NCBI GenBank assembly: GCA_003569165.1
Contig: BGOI01000006.1
Span: forward strand, 48,630 to 112,629
DNA: 64,000 bases
Direction: 5' to 3'
Source: Opitutia bacterium
GTDB lineage: Bacteria > Verrucomicrobiota > Verrucomicrobiia > Opitutales > UBA953
The notes below the pieces were generated by a model, which saw only the letters and a program-made list of their open reading frames with translations, was not told where the DNA came from and made no database searches. Positions 28,311 to 38,191 of this stretch are shown here, piece after piece. Position 1 is the first letter of the stretch. Every line of letters begins with the position of its first letter. The translations under genes were made by a program, and so were the position numbers.

Positions 28311-28948
28311 GCAGCCGCTTCTCCTTCCCCTTTGACGCCGGCCCCTTCGTCTGGCTGCTCCTGCTGCTCGCCTTCCTGGCCCTCGTCTTCGTCGTCGAGC
28401 GCGCAATGTTCCTCCACCGCGGCCTAGTCCTTTCCTCCGACTTCATCGAAGGCGTCCGCAACAACCTGCGCGCCGGCCGGCCGCTCGAAGCTTTGGCCGC
28501 CTGCGAAGAATCCCCCGGTCCAGTGCCCCGCGTGGTAAAAGCCGCCTTGCTCCGCTCGGGTAGCGGTGAAGAAGCCATGCGCGCCGCCGCCACGGAGGCC
28601 GCCTTGCTCGAGCTGCCCGTACTCGAGCGTCGCCTTGGCTCCATCTCCGCCATCGGGCGCGTCGCCCCGTTACTGGGTCTCGCCGGCGCGATCTTCTCGG
28701 GCTTCAACCTCGCTTCCGCCCTACGCGATGGAAGTGTCTACGCCTCCGCGAACGGCCTGCTGACCGAGGTCCAGGCGGCTCTCGCCACCGCGGGCTTTGC
28801 AATGGTCATCGCTGCCGCCTGCGCGATGGCCCACCACTTCCTCGTCGGCCGCGTACGCTCGATTGTCACCGAGATGGAGATCGCGGCCCACTCGATCATC
28901 ACCTTCGTGCGGCACGAGTTACCCGAGGAGAAGCCTCGCCAGAGCTAA
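28307..28948 (+). CDS. MotA/TolQ/ExbB-family inner-membrane protein (divergent)
   Basis: The 213-aa protein has an N-terminal membrane helix ('GPFVWLLLLLAFLALVFVVE'), a cytoplasmic segment, and a C-terminal pair of helices around 'GRVAPLLGLAGAIFSG' and 'VQAALATAGFAMVIAAACAM'. This is the ExbB/TolQ fold. In E. coli ExbB the first conserved pore threonine lies in 'GLFGTVWG'. Here the matching motif is 'GLAGAIFSG', so that Thr is Ala. The second Thr (in 'ALATA') is kept. It is co-translated with the TPR protein, and the ExbD-like gene starts one base after its stop. Family is confident, but ion conduction is uncertain. Confidence 0.88.
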   Translation: MSSRFSFPFDAGPFVWLLLLLAFLALVFVVERAMFLHRGLVLSSDFIEGVRNNLRAGRPLEALAACEESPGPVPRVVKAALLRSGSGEEAMRAAATEAALLELPVLERRLGSISAIGRVAPLLGLAGAIFSGFNLASALRDGSVYASANGLLTEVQAALATAGFAMVIAAACAMAHHFLVGRVRSIVTEMEIAAHSIITFVRHELPEEKPRQS

Positions 28949-28949
28949 G

Positions 28950-29411
28950 ATGCGGACGCCCCTTGGAGTCTTGGAAAAAGTCCGCCCCGCCGAACAGGGA
29001 CTAGACTTCGTACCACTGGCGCTCGCCCTCGTCTGCGCAGCGCTGACCTACGTCCTTTCCGCCGAATTCGTCTTCGCCCCCGGCATGTATGTGGGCTTCG
29101 ACGACCGCGCGGGTGCGGTCTCGCCTACGCTGAAGACGCCCAAGCTGGCGGCCGGTGATATGGCCCGCACCTCCCTGACGGTGACTCTCGTCTCCGCCCG
29201 CGGCAGCAGCGTGTTCGTCGTCGCCGGTCGCGTCGTCACCCGCGACGGCCTCGAACTGGAACTCCGTCGCGTCGCCGCCAAAGGTGGCTCCTCTCGCCCC
29301 GTCCTGATCAAGGCCGACGCTTCCCTGACCATGCAGAGTTTCCTCGACGTCTGCGAACTCGCCCGCAAGGCCGGCTTCCCTGGCGTCCTGGTCGCGGCCG
29401 ACGAACGCTGA
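28950..29411 (+). CDS. ExbD/TolR-like protein lacking the membrane aspartate
   Basis: The 153-aa protein has a single membrane helix after a short cytoplasmic tail, 'DFVPLALALVCAALTYVLSA'. The periplasmic domain ends like ExbD ('VLIKADASLTMQSFLDVCEL', then 'ARKAGFPGVLVA'). In ExbD and TolR the helix begins 'NVTPFIDVML', with an essential Asp. The aligned position here is Leu ('FVPLALALV'), and the only nearby acid is the Asp before 'FVP'. The start is the ATG at 28950, one base after the ExbB-like stop. The pair therefore keeps the fold but not the known proton-carrying residue. An alternative is that the upstream Asp substitutes. Confidence 0.78.
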   Translation: MRTPLGVLEKVRPAEQGLDFVPLALALVCAALTYVLSAEFVFAPGMYVGFDDRAGAVSPTLKTPKLAAGDMARTSLTVTLVSARGSSVFVVAGRVVTRDGLELELRRVAAKGGSSRPVLIKADASLTMQSFLDVCELARKAGFPGVLVAADER

Positions 29412-29456
29412 TTCGCGGTTGCCACGGCCGAGTCGGGTAGAACATTCTCCGGCCAA

Positions 29457-30218
29457 GTGTCCCCCGCCGCGCCCATCCCCTCCGCCAATCCCGTGCCGCC
29501 GCGTCACATCGGCATCATCATGGACGGCAACGGACGCTGGGCCGCCGCCAAGGGCCTCCCTCGACTCGAAGGCCACCGCCGCGGCGCCGAACGGCTCATC
29601 GAGATCATCGACGCCTGCATCGATGGCGGCATCAGCACGCTCACCGTCTTCGCCTTCTCGGCCGAGAACTGGAAACGCCCCCTCGAGGAAGTCAGCGGCC
29701 TCTTCAAGCTCGGCGAGTGGATCCTCCGCGCGCACCTCGCCCGTCTCGAGAAACGGAACGTCCGCCTCCGCGTGATCGGCGACATCAGCGCCCTTCCCGA
29801 ATTCATCCGCGTCCCCCTCGAGGACGTGATCAAGTCCAGCAAGGACAACACGGCCTTCACCTTGGTGGTCGCGCTCAACTACGGCGCTCGCCAAGAAATC
29901 GTGGCCGCCGCTCAGGCGATTGCCGCCGACGTCGCCACAGGCAAGCTCTCGCCCGCCGAAGTGGATTGGTCCGCGGTCGAGACTCGCCTGCAGACCGCCG
30001 GCATGCCCGACCCGGACCTCATCATCCGGACCTCGGGCGAATTCCGGCTCAGCAACTTCCTGCTCCTCCAGTCCGCCTACGCCGAGATTGTCTTCGCCTC
30101 GGTCTTCTGGCCAGACTTCGACAAAGCGCAGCTTCAGCTCGCGCTGGCTGAATACGCTAAACGCGAACGTCGCTTCGGCCAGACCCGCGAGCAAATCCAG
30201 ACCTCCGCCCAAGCATGA
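29457..30218 (+). CDS. uppS: Undecaprenyl diphosphate synthase (cis-prenyltransferase)
   Basis: The 253-aa enzyme condenses isopentenyl-PP units onto farnesyl-PP to make the C55 carrier for peptidoglycan. The diphosphate-binding start 'HIGIIMDGNGRWA' (Asp23) is complete. 'GHRRGAERLIEII', 'FAFSAENWKRP', 'ALNYGARQEIV' and 'PDLIIRTSGEFRLSNFLLLQ' with 'FVSVFWPDF'-type ends follow the family. The start is GTG at 29457, after a 45-base gap from the ExbD-like gene. It overlaps cdsA by ATGA, and uppS-cdsA is a widely conserved pair. Confidence 0.95.
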   Translation: MSPAAPIPSANPVPPRHIGIIMDGNGRWAAAKGLPRLEGHRRGAERLIEIIDACIDGGISTLTVFAFSAENWKRPLEEVSGLFKLGEWILRAHLARLEKRNVRLRVIGDISALPEFIRVPLEDVIKSSKDNTAFTLVVALNYGARQEIVAAAQAIAADVATGKLSPAEVDWSAVETRLQTAGMPDPDLIIRTSGEFRLSNFLLLQSAYAEIVFASVFWPDFDKAQLQLALAEYAKRERRFGQTREQIQTSAQA

Positions 30219-31099
30219 AAGACCGCGCCCTCAGCACCATCGGCCTTTGGGTCGTCGTCGGCCTCGTCATCTGGGTCGGTGGATTCTTTTCCGTCGCTGA
30301 ACAAGCCTCCTTCGGCCTGCTGGCGCTCATCATCTGCGCCGCGCAATATGAGTTTTACCAACTTGTCCGCGCCATCCCCGGCGTCGGTCGACCCCACCTT
30401 TCCGGGATCGTCGCCGGCTTCGCCCTGCATTTCGGCCTCTTCTTCCTCGCGGCCGAAGAAGCCCGCTCGAACTACCTACTGACCGGCGGGGCGCTGCTCG
30501 TCGGCCTGCACCTTCTCTCGCTCTTACGCCATCCGGGCGAAGTCCCGACGCTGCTCCGCCGCTTCCCGACCCTCTACGGTTTCGCTTACCTGCCCTTCAT
30601 GTTGGCCTCGCTCATCGCCATCGCCCGCATGAAGGACGGCCATCTGCTCACCGCCCAGTCCGTCGGGCTCTACTACGTCGTCTGGGTCTTCGTCGCCACG
30701 AAGTTCACCGATGTCGGCGGCCTGCTCATCGGCGTGCCGTTCGGTAAGCATAAGATCGCCCCCACCATCAGCCCAGCCAAGAGCTGGGAAGGCTGCCTCG
30801 GTGGACTCGCCGCTTCCGCCAGCGCTTCCGCGCTCTTCGCCTGGCTCCTGCGCGACACCTTCGGCATCAACTTCATGGTTCCCTGGAAAGCCGCCGTACT
30901 GGCCCTGCCGATCGCCATGCTAAGCATCCCTTCCGACCTGATCGAATCCGTCTTCAAGCGTCTCGCGGGCGCTAAGGATTCCGGAGCGACGATTCCTGGC
31001 ATCGGCGGCGCGCTCGATCTCATCGACAGCATGGTGCTCACCTCGCCCGTCGCCCTGATCTTGCTGTCCTACTTCCTCGATTGGGCTAAGCGCGGCTGA
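30215..31099 (+). CDS. cdsA: Phosphatidate cytidylyltransferase
   Basis: The 294-aa polytopic membrane enzyme makes CDP-diacylglycerol from phosphatidic acid and CTP. The family signature near the C-terminus is clear: 'SDLIESVFKRLAGAKDSGAT', then 'IPGIGGALDLIDSM'. 'ISPAKSWEGCLGGL' lies earlier. Several hydrophobic helices span residues ~5-200. It is translationally coupled to uppS (ATGA) and shares one base with the miaA start (TGATG). Confidence 0.95.
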   Translation: MKDRALSTIGLWVVVGLVIWVGGFFSVAEQASFGLLALIICAAQYEFYQLVRAIPGVGRPHLSGIVAGFALHFGLFFLAAEEARSNYLLTGGALLVGLHLLSLLRHPGEVPTLLRRFPTLYGFAYLPFMLASLIAIARMKDGHLLTAQSVGLYYVVWVFVATKFTDVGGLLIGVPFGKHKIAPTISPAKSWEGCLGGLAASASASALFAWLLRDTFGINFMVPWKAAVLALPIAMLSIPSDLIESVFKRLAGAKDSGATIPGIGGALDLIDSMVLTSPVALILLSYFLDWAKRG

Positions 31100-31989
31100 T
31101 GACCGAGTCTGCGCCAGCCATTCACGTGCTGACGGGGCCGACCGCCGTCGGCAAGACGGAGACTGCGCTACGCTGGGCCGAAAAGAATGACGCGGAGATA
31201 ATTTCCTGCGATTCCGTCTGCGTGTACCGCGGGATGGACATTGGCTCGGCCAAGCCGACGTCGGAAGAACAGCGTCGCGTCCGTCATCACGGCCTCGATC
31301 TGGTCGACCCGAGCGAGCGCTACTCCGTTTCGCAATACGTCGATATGGCGCGGACGGCGATCGCCGCCGCACACGGCCGCGGCAAGCGCGTCTTGGTCAC
31401 CGGCGGCAGCGGCTTCTACCTGGCCGCCTTCTTTGGACCGGTCACCGATGAACTCGAGATTCCCCAGGCCATCACCGACGAAGTCAGGACTCTTCAACGC
31501 CAAGGGCTAGCCTCTCTCTTGCTCCGCCTTCGCGAAATTGAAGGCCAGCAACTTCCCGAATGGCTTGATGTCCAGAACCCGATACGGGTCGCCAAGGCTC
31601 TCGAACGTCGACTGGCCTCTGGCAGGACCCTGGACTCCCTGCGCGACGAATTCCTGACCCGCCGTGGACCTTTCGCCGATCACCCCGTCACCTTCGAGCT
31701 CCTTGAACGAGCCGACGACGAACTAAAGGCCCGGATCGCCACCCGCACGACCAGCATGCTGCGAGACGGCATCATTGAGGAGTCCGAACGCCTGCTGGCA
31801 CTGAATCTGGACCCCGAGCTGACATCGTCCCGCGCAGTGGGCTATCGGGCCGTCATGGACTGGCTGGAGGGTGGTAAACGCGTGGCGACGAGCGGATTGT
31901 CCGAACGCATCAACCTCGACACGTGGGCCTTGGTCAGGAAACAGCGTAAGTGGTTCCGCAGGTTGGGTTTAGCCAAAGAAGTGGAATAA
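31099..31989 (+). CDS. miaA: tRNA dimethylallyltransferase
   Basis: The 296-aa enzyme adds a dimethylallyl group to A37 of tRNAs that read UNN codons. The P-loop 'LTGPTAVGKTETAL' is near the start. The DSxQ-type motif is here 'ISCDSVCVYRGMDIGSAKP', where a Val-Cys replaces the usual Arg-Gln, a mild deviation. 'HHGLDLVDPSERYSVSQYV' and 'VGYRAVMDWLEG' complete the fold. It is the last gene of the uppS-cdsA-miaA run. The following 141 bases carry a small ACACG/CGTGT hairpin but no clear T-tail terminator. Confidence 0.94.
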   Translation: MTESAPAIHVLTGPTAVGKTETALRWAEKNDAEIISCDSVCVYRGMDIGSAKPTSEEQRRVRHHGLDLVDPSERYSVSQYVDMARTAIAAAHGRGKRVLVTGGSGFYLAAFFGPVTDELEIPQAITDEVRTLQRQGLASLLLRLREIEGQQLPEWLDVQNPIRVAKALERRLASGRTLDSLRDEFLTRRGPFADHPVTFELLERADDELKARIATRTTSMLRDGIIEESERLLALNLDPELTSSRAVGYRAVMDWLEGGKRVATSGLSERINLDTWALVRKQRKWFRRLGLAKEVE

Positions 31990-32130
31990 ACGCATTTTAA
32001 AACCGATTTTCCGACATACACGGGCACTTCGTGTTAAAAAAGGGTCATTTATGGCATTTTGCCGCCTCCATCCTTGCAAGCCCCTATTTTTTGACCAATT
32101 TCGGCGTCGCACCCCCTACCCACCCAAACC

Positions 32131-32616
32131 ATGCCCCTGAAACTTGGCCAGCCTCTCCCTGAAATCTCCCTCAAGCAGAAGACCGACGCCGGTCTGGTCG
32201 ATGTCAGCCTCCGCCGTAATGTCGGCAAGGGTAAGACCGTCATCCTCTTCGTCCCCCTCGCCTTCACCGGCGTCTGCACCGACGAACTCTGCAAGGTGAC
32301 CGGCCTCCTCGACGAGTACAAGAAGCTCGGCGCCGATGTGATCGCCATCTCGGTCGACTCCCCCTTCGCGCAGGAAGCCTGGGCCAAACAGGCCGGCATC
32401 AACCTCACCCTCGTCTCCGACTTCAACCGCGTCGCCCTCAAGGCCTTCAAGGTCAAGGATACCCGCGTGATCCCCGAGAAGACCGGCCTCCTCAACGTGG
32501 CCAAGCGCTCCGTCTTCGTGGCCGATAAGGCTGGTAACGTGATCCACTCCGAAGTGAAGCGCGACCCGGCCTCCATGCCGAACTTCGCCAAGATCAAGAA
32601 GGCCGTCGAAGCCTAA
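32131..32616 (+). CDS. Peroxiredoxin (AhpE/BCP-like thiol peroxidase)
   Basis: The 161-aa AhpC/TSA-family protein has its peroxidatic Cys49 in 'PLAFTGVCTDELC'. A second Cys54 lies five residues later, the spacing of BCP-type atypical 2-Cys peroxiredoxins. The sequence around it is closer to AhpE. It reduces hydrogen peroxide or organic peroxides, and its reductant is unknown. It stands as a single gene between miaA and acnA. A strong hairpin terminator begins 20 bases after the stop. Confidence 0.92.
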   Translation: MPLKLGQPLPEISLKQKTDAGLVDVSLRRNVGKGKTVILFVPLAFTGVCTDELCKVTGLLDEYKKLGADVIAISVDSPFAQEAWAKQAGINLTLVSDFNRVALKAFKVKDTRVIPEKTGLLNVAKRSVFVADKAGNVIHSEVKRDPASMPNFAKIKKAVEA

Positions 32617-32636
32617 TCGTCAGCTAGGCTTATTTG

Positions 32637-32670
32637 AAGGCGGTCGGGCTTGCCCCGACCGCCTTCTTTG
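32637..32670 (+). terminator. Rho-independent terminator after the peroxiredoxin gene
   Basis: A 12-bp perfect stem AAGGCGGTCGGG / CCCGACCGCCTT has a 5-base loop (cttgc) and a T-rich tail 'ctttgctttt'. It ends the peroxiredoxin transcript ahead of acnA. Confidence 0.92.
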
Positions 32671-32729
32671 CTTTTGGCTACCTGCCTGCCCATCCGCGGC
32701 GGCGAACCCTTTACATCACACACCACACC

Positions 32730-35423
<2,694 letters not shown>

Positions 35424-35443
35424 GGCGTTAGGCAGACGAAACC

Positions 35444-35475
35444 AAGGGCGGCCCCGCAAGGTGCCGCCCTTTTTC
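35444..35475 (+). terminator. Rho-independent terminator after acnA
   Basis: A 9-bp stem AAGGGCGGC / GCCGCCCTT has a 10-base loop and runs directly into TTTTT. It lies 20 bases after the acnA stop. Confidence 0.9.
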
Positions 35476-35515
35476 ATATCTTGCCCCGACCCGCCTCGGC
35501 ACTTATTCGTCCTCC

Positions 35516-35984
35516 ATGGAAATCGGCGTCATCAACGGCCCTAACCTCGACCGACTCGGCAAGCGCGAGCCGGAGGTCTATGGTACCCAGACGCTCGCCG
35601 ATCTCGAGAAGCTGATCGAGAAGCACGCCAAGGCCGCCGGCGCGAAGACCCGTTCTTCCAGTCCAACCACGAAGGCGAGATCATCGACACGATCGCGAAG
35701 TGGGCCGACAAGGGCGTGAAGTTCCTGGTGATCAATCCGGAGGCCACACCCACGTCTCGGTCGCCCTCCGCGATTCCATCGCCGGCAGCGGCATGCGCAC
35801 CGTCGAGGTGCACATCTCGAATATCTACAAGCGCGAAGAATTCCGCCATAAGTCCGTCACGGCCTCCGCCTGCGAAGGCGTGATTACTGGCCTCGGCTTC
35901 GAAGGTTACCTACTCGCGGTCGACTTCCTGGTCGCCAAGGCCAAGGTAAAGCCAGCCAAGGTCGCCAAGGCGAAGAAGAAGTAA
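35516..35984 (+). pseudogene. aroQ: 3-dehydroquinate dehydratase type II, frame broken by two single-base losses
   Basis: The start '[20 protein letters not shown]' with 'VYGTQTL' and the later 'NPGGHTHVSVALRDSI', 'EVHISNIYKREEFRHKSV' and 'GLGFEGYLLAVDFL' are diagnostic of type II dehydroquinase, the third step of the shikimate pathway. The frame shifts near 35653 (one T lost in 'cgttcttcc', which should give '[10 protein letters not shown]') and near 35740 (one G lost in 'ccggagg', which should give 'NPGGH'). Repair gives one ~156-aa frame from ATG 35516 to TAA 35984. The enzyme ends in a Lys/Ala/Val/Pro tail 'AKAKVKPAKVAKAKKK' not found in standard AroQ. Because both errors are homopolymer losses in an essential-type gene, sequencing error is likely. 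Confidence 0.87.
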
Positions 35985-35990
35985 GCGGCG

Positions 35991-36050
35991 GAGTTGAGGC
36001 CTGGATTGAGGACTGCGTAGAGGGCTAAATGGAGGGCTGAATTGAATAAA
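35991..36050. repeat. Imperfect 12-nt tandem repeat
   Basis: Four consecutive 12-base units (gagttgaggcct, ggattgaggact, gcgtagagggct, aaatggagggct) share a GAGG-CT core. A fifth, weaker unit follows. They fill the gap between the convergent ends of aroQ and the FAD oxidoreductase gene. No terminator hairpin is evident. Confidence 0.5.
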
Positions 36051-36085
36051 GTCAGGCTGAAGCGACGCCCAGCATAGGCATGTCG

Positions 36086-37159
36086 TCACTCGGTCCAGAC
36101 CCACCCCGAGGCGATCTTAGCCAGCAGGGCGAAGCGGGAGAGATTACATTCAGGACGGAGAGACGTGCCATCGCAGAGGTAGGCCGCCATCTCATCGGCC
36201 ATCTCCGGCGCCCACACGGTGCCACGCGGACCGAGTCCTCCGAAGAGGTGCGTCCGCGGCTGCCGCGGGTGCGTGCCCATGAACGGATGATTATCCGAGG
36301 TGCACGGACGGACGCCGGCGATATGGGCGGTGACCTCGACCGAGACCTCCTGACCGAAATAGCTCCGGAAGCGACGGATGAGCTTCTCCTTCTGGGGTTC
36401 GGTCGGAGCCTCATCGAGTTGATCCCACTGCCAGTTGGTGCCCGTGCGCCAGACGCCCTGCCCGAGCGGCAAGGCCCAGCCTTCGCGATTCAGGATGAAC
36501 GGCTTGGTGTCGACCGAAGTGCGCAGCGTCAGGGCTTCGCCCTTGGCGGGCTGCCATGGGAGATACTTGAACGGCCCGCGTTGAGCCGATTTATAGCCGT
36601 CGCAGTAGATGATGGCCCCAGCCTGGATCTGGCGCCAAGAGACTCCTTCGACGGAGGCCACGACGTCGGGTGGATCAAAGGAAGCCTCGGTCAGGCTGCC
36701 ATTGGCCACCAGTTCGGCACGGACATCCGAGAGGAGCTTCGGGAGGTCGACCCACGCGCCGTTCATCAAGGCGCCGCCGAAGGTATCGGTCAGACTCACA
36801 TCCAATTCACCCTGGGCAGAAGTCACGCGCTCGATGAAGGGCTGGCAGCTGCGGCACTCGGTCCGCTTGAGCCCCTTGGCGCGCTGCTCGTCGTCGACGA
36901 ACATGCGATAGACTTGGATCGGACGGAAGACGCCGAGTTCCGTCAGCTTGGCCTGAGCCGAGGCGAAGAGCTCGGGGTAATCTTTGGTCAGCGTGAAACG
37001 CCGCCCGGTCAGGGGCGTCATCAGGCCCGCCGCGACCTGTGAAGAGGAAGACTTCCAGCGGTCATCCACGACGTGGACGGAGCGACCACGACGCAGCAGT
37101 TCCTTGGCGAGCAACGAGCCCGCCAGGCCTTGGCCAACGATCAAAAAATCAACCTGCAT
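36086..37159 (-). CDS. FAD-dependent oxidoreductase (DAO/glycine oxidase-like)
   Basis: The 357-aa flavoprotein begins with the dinucleotide-binding motif 'VDFLIVGQGLAGSLLAKELL'. It carries DAO-family features such as 'AAGLMTPLTGRRF' near residue 45 and the C-terminal 'VRPCTSDNHPFMGTHP' with 'LFGGLGPRGTVWAPEMADEM'. The layout resembles MnmC C-terminal-domain or ThiO/DadA amine oxidases. The N-terminal MnmC methyltransferase half is absent, so a small-molecule amine or tRNA substrate cannot be chosen. The ATG at 37159 follows an in-frame GTG at 37162. It is a single gene, convergent with aroQ. Confidence 0.85.
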   Translation of the reverse strand: MQVDFLIVGQGLAGSLLAKELLRRGRSVHVVDDRWKSSSSQVAAGLMTPLTGRRFTLTKDYPELFASAQAKLTELGVFRPIQVYRMFVDDEQRAKGLKRTECRSCQPFIERVTSAQGELDVSLTDTFGGALMNGAWVDLPKLLSDVRAELVANGSLTEASFDPPDVVASVEGVSWRQIQAGAIIYCDGYKSAQRGPFKYLPWQPAKGEALTLRTSVDTKPFILNREGWALPLGQGVWRTGTNWQWDQLDEAPTEPQKEKLIRRFRSYFGQEVSVEVTAHIAGVRPCTSDNHPFMGTHPRQPRTHLFGGLGPRGTVWAPEMADEMAAYLCDGTSLRPECNLSRFALLAKIASGWVWTE

Positions 37160-37210
37160 CACCGGAGGGAGATGCAGGTTGTAAGAAGGTCAAATGCTGA
37201 CGGCGGTTTA

Positions 37211-37750
37211 TCAGAAACCGACCGCGTTCTTGGTGCCCTGCTTGGTCACGATCTTCTCTTCAGTCCAGACGGCGACGCCGCGCTTGACCTCAACGAGGGT
37301 GAGCTGGAAGACGAATGAGCTCTGGCGCGTGCTGCCGGCATTGGAGCGGTCCTCAAGGATCTTACCCTTGAGCACATATTCGGCGCGCGGGACATTGGCG
37401 TTGGAGCCGGAAGTTGCGCGGGCTGCGTTAGCGGTGGCGTCATTATCGAGCAACGTGACGCGGCCGGCATTAACCAGAGGCACGGTGAGCTTCGAGAGCA
37501 GCAAGGCGGTGTCGAAGTTATCGGCGGTATCGTTGGTGATGGAGCCGAGCTGGAGCACCGGCGCGCCCTTGGAGAAGGATGGCGAGGAGACCATCGACTG
37601 GAGCATCTGGGAGCCGGCGGTGGCGAAGTCCTGGATGTTCACCTTATCGAGGCTGACCACGAGTTCGCGGCCGTTGGCGTCCTTGTAGGTGGCCGGCGTG
37701 CCACAACCGACGATGAAGACGGCGCAGGCGAGAAGAGAGAGTTTGTTCAT
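37211..37750 (-). CDS. LpoB-like lipoprotein (penicillin-binding protein activator family)
   Basis: The 179-aa protein has a lipoprotein signal 'MNKLSLLACAVFIVGCG', with the lipidated Cys at residue 17. A domain with 'RVTLLDNDATANAARATSG', 'AEYVLKGKILEDRSNAGSTR' and 'FQLTLVEVKRGVAVWTEEK' follows, the pattern of LpoB/YcfM. In enterobacteria LpoB reaches from the outer membrane to activate PBP1b. The start at 37750 is chosen because the signal peptide begins there. It lies eight bases downstream of the YcfL-like gene and is the last of a three-lipoprotein cassette. In a non-enterobacterium the PBP partner is only inferred. Confidence 0.8.
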   Translation of the reverse strand: MNKLSLLACAVFIVGCGTPATYKDANGRELVVSLDKVNIQDFATAGSQMLQSMVSSPSFSKGAPVLQLGSITNDTADNFDTALLLSKLTVPLVNAGRVTLLDNDATANAARATSGSNANVPRAEYVLKGKILEDRSNAGSTRQSSFVFQLTLVEVKRGVAVWTEEKIVTKQGTKNAVGF

Positions 37751-37758
37751 GGGAGGGG

Positions 37759-38191
37759 TTAGCGGGAGATGAGGCGGAGGCGGCACTCAGCGGACTGCGC
37801 CTTGAGGGCGGTCGCGGTGACGGTGGTGAGGGCGCCAGGTTCAAGCGGAAGTGACGATCCAGTTGGGCTGGCTTTCGGTCACAGTGCCGTCGGCGGCGAG
37901 CCATTCGAAACTGACGTTGATCGTCTGGCGGAGGTAGGCGCCGTTACGGAGGTCGAACTGGACGCGCGTGTAACCGCCGTCAGTCTTGGATTTGCGGGCC
38001 GCGAGGAGCTCGATCTTGTTGCCGATGCGATTGTCGCTCAGTTGCGTCGAGAAACCACCCTCAGGCTTGGTCGTCGCGTAGTTGACGGCGTCAGGAGGCG
38101 TCAGGCCACGCTCAAGCTTGTCGCCGGTCTCGAGAATCGTGGTGCAACCAGTCAGGAGACCGAGCGCAAGGAGAGGCAGGAATTTTTTCAT
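37759..38191 (-). CDS. YcfL-like lipoprotein (DUF1425), C-terminus displaced by a frameshift
   Basis: The lipoprotein signal 'MKKFLPLLALGLLTGCTT' puts the lipidated Cys at residue 16. The body 'GYTRVQFDLRNGAYLRQTIN', then 'VSFEWLAADGTV', is DUF1425-like. As sequenced the frame stops at 37841 after 'NWIVTSA'. Removing one G of the GG at 37847-37848 (plus strand) continues it as 'TSLEPGALTTVTATALKAQS', then 'AECRLRLISR', to a TAA at 37759-37761. That is the expected family ending. The start overlaps the stop of the COG3014-like gene (ATGA), and the LpoB-like gene begins eight bases later. YcfL and LpoB (YcfM) are neighbours in E. coli too. Confidence 0.78.

Noticed and set aside
32000..32040. 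Terminator after miaA at the ACACG/CGTGT hairpin
   Set aside because: The stem is only five pairs and is followed by A-rich rather than T-rich sequence on the plus strand.
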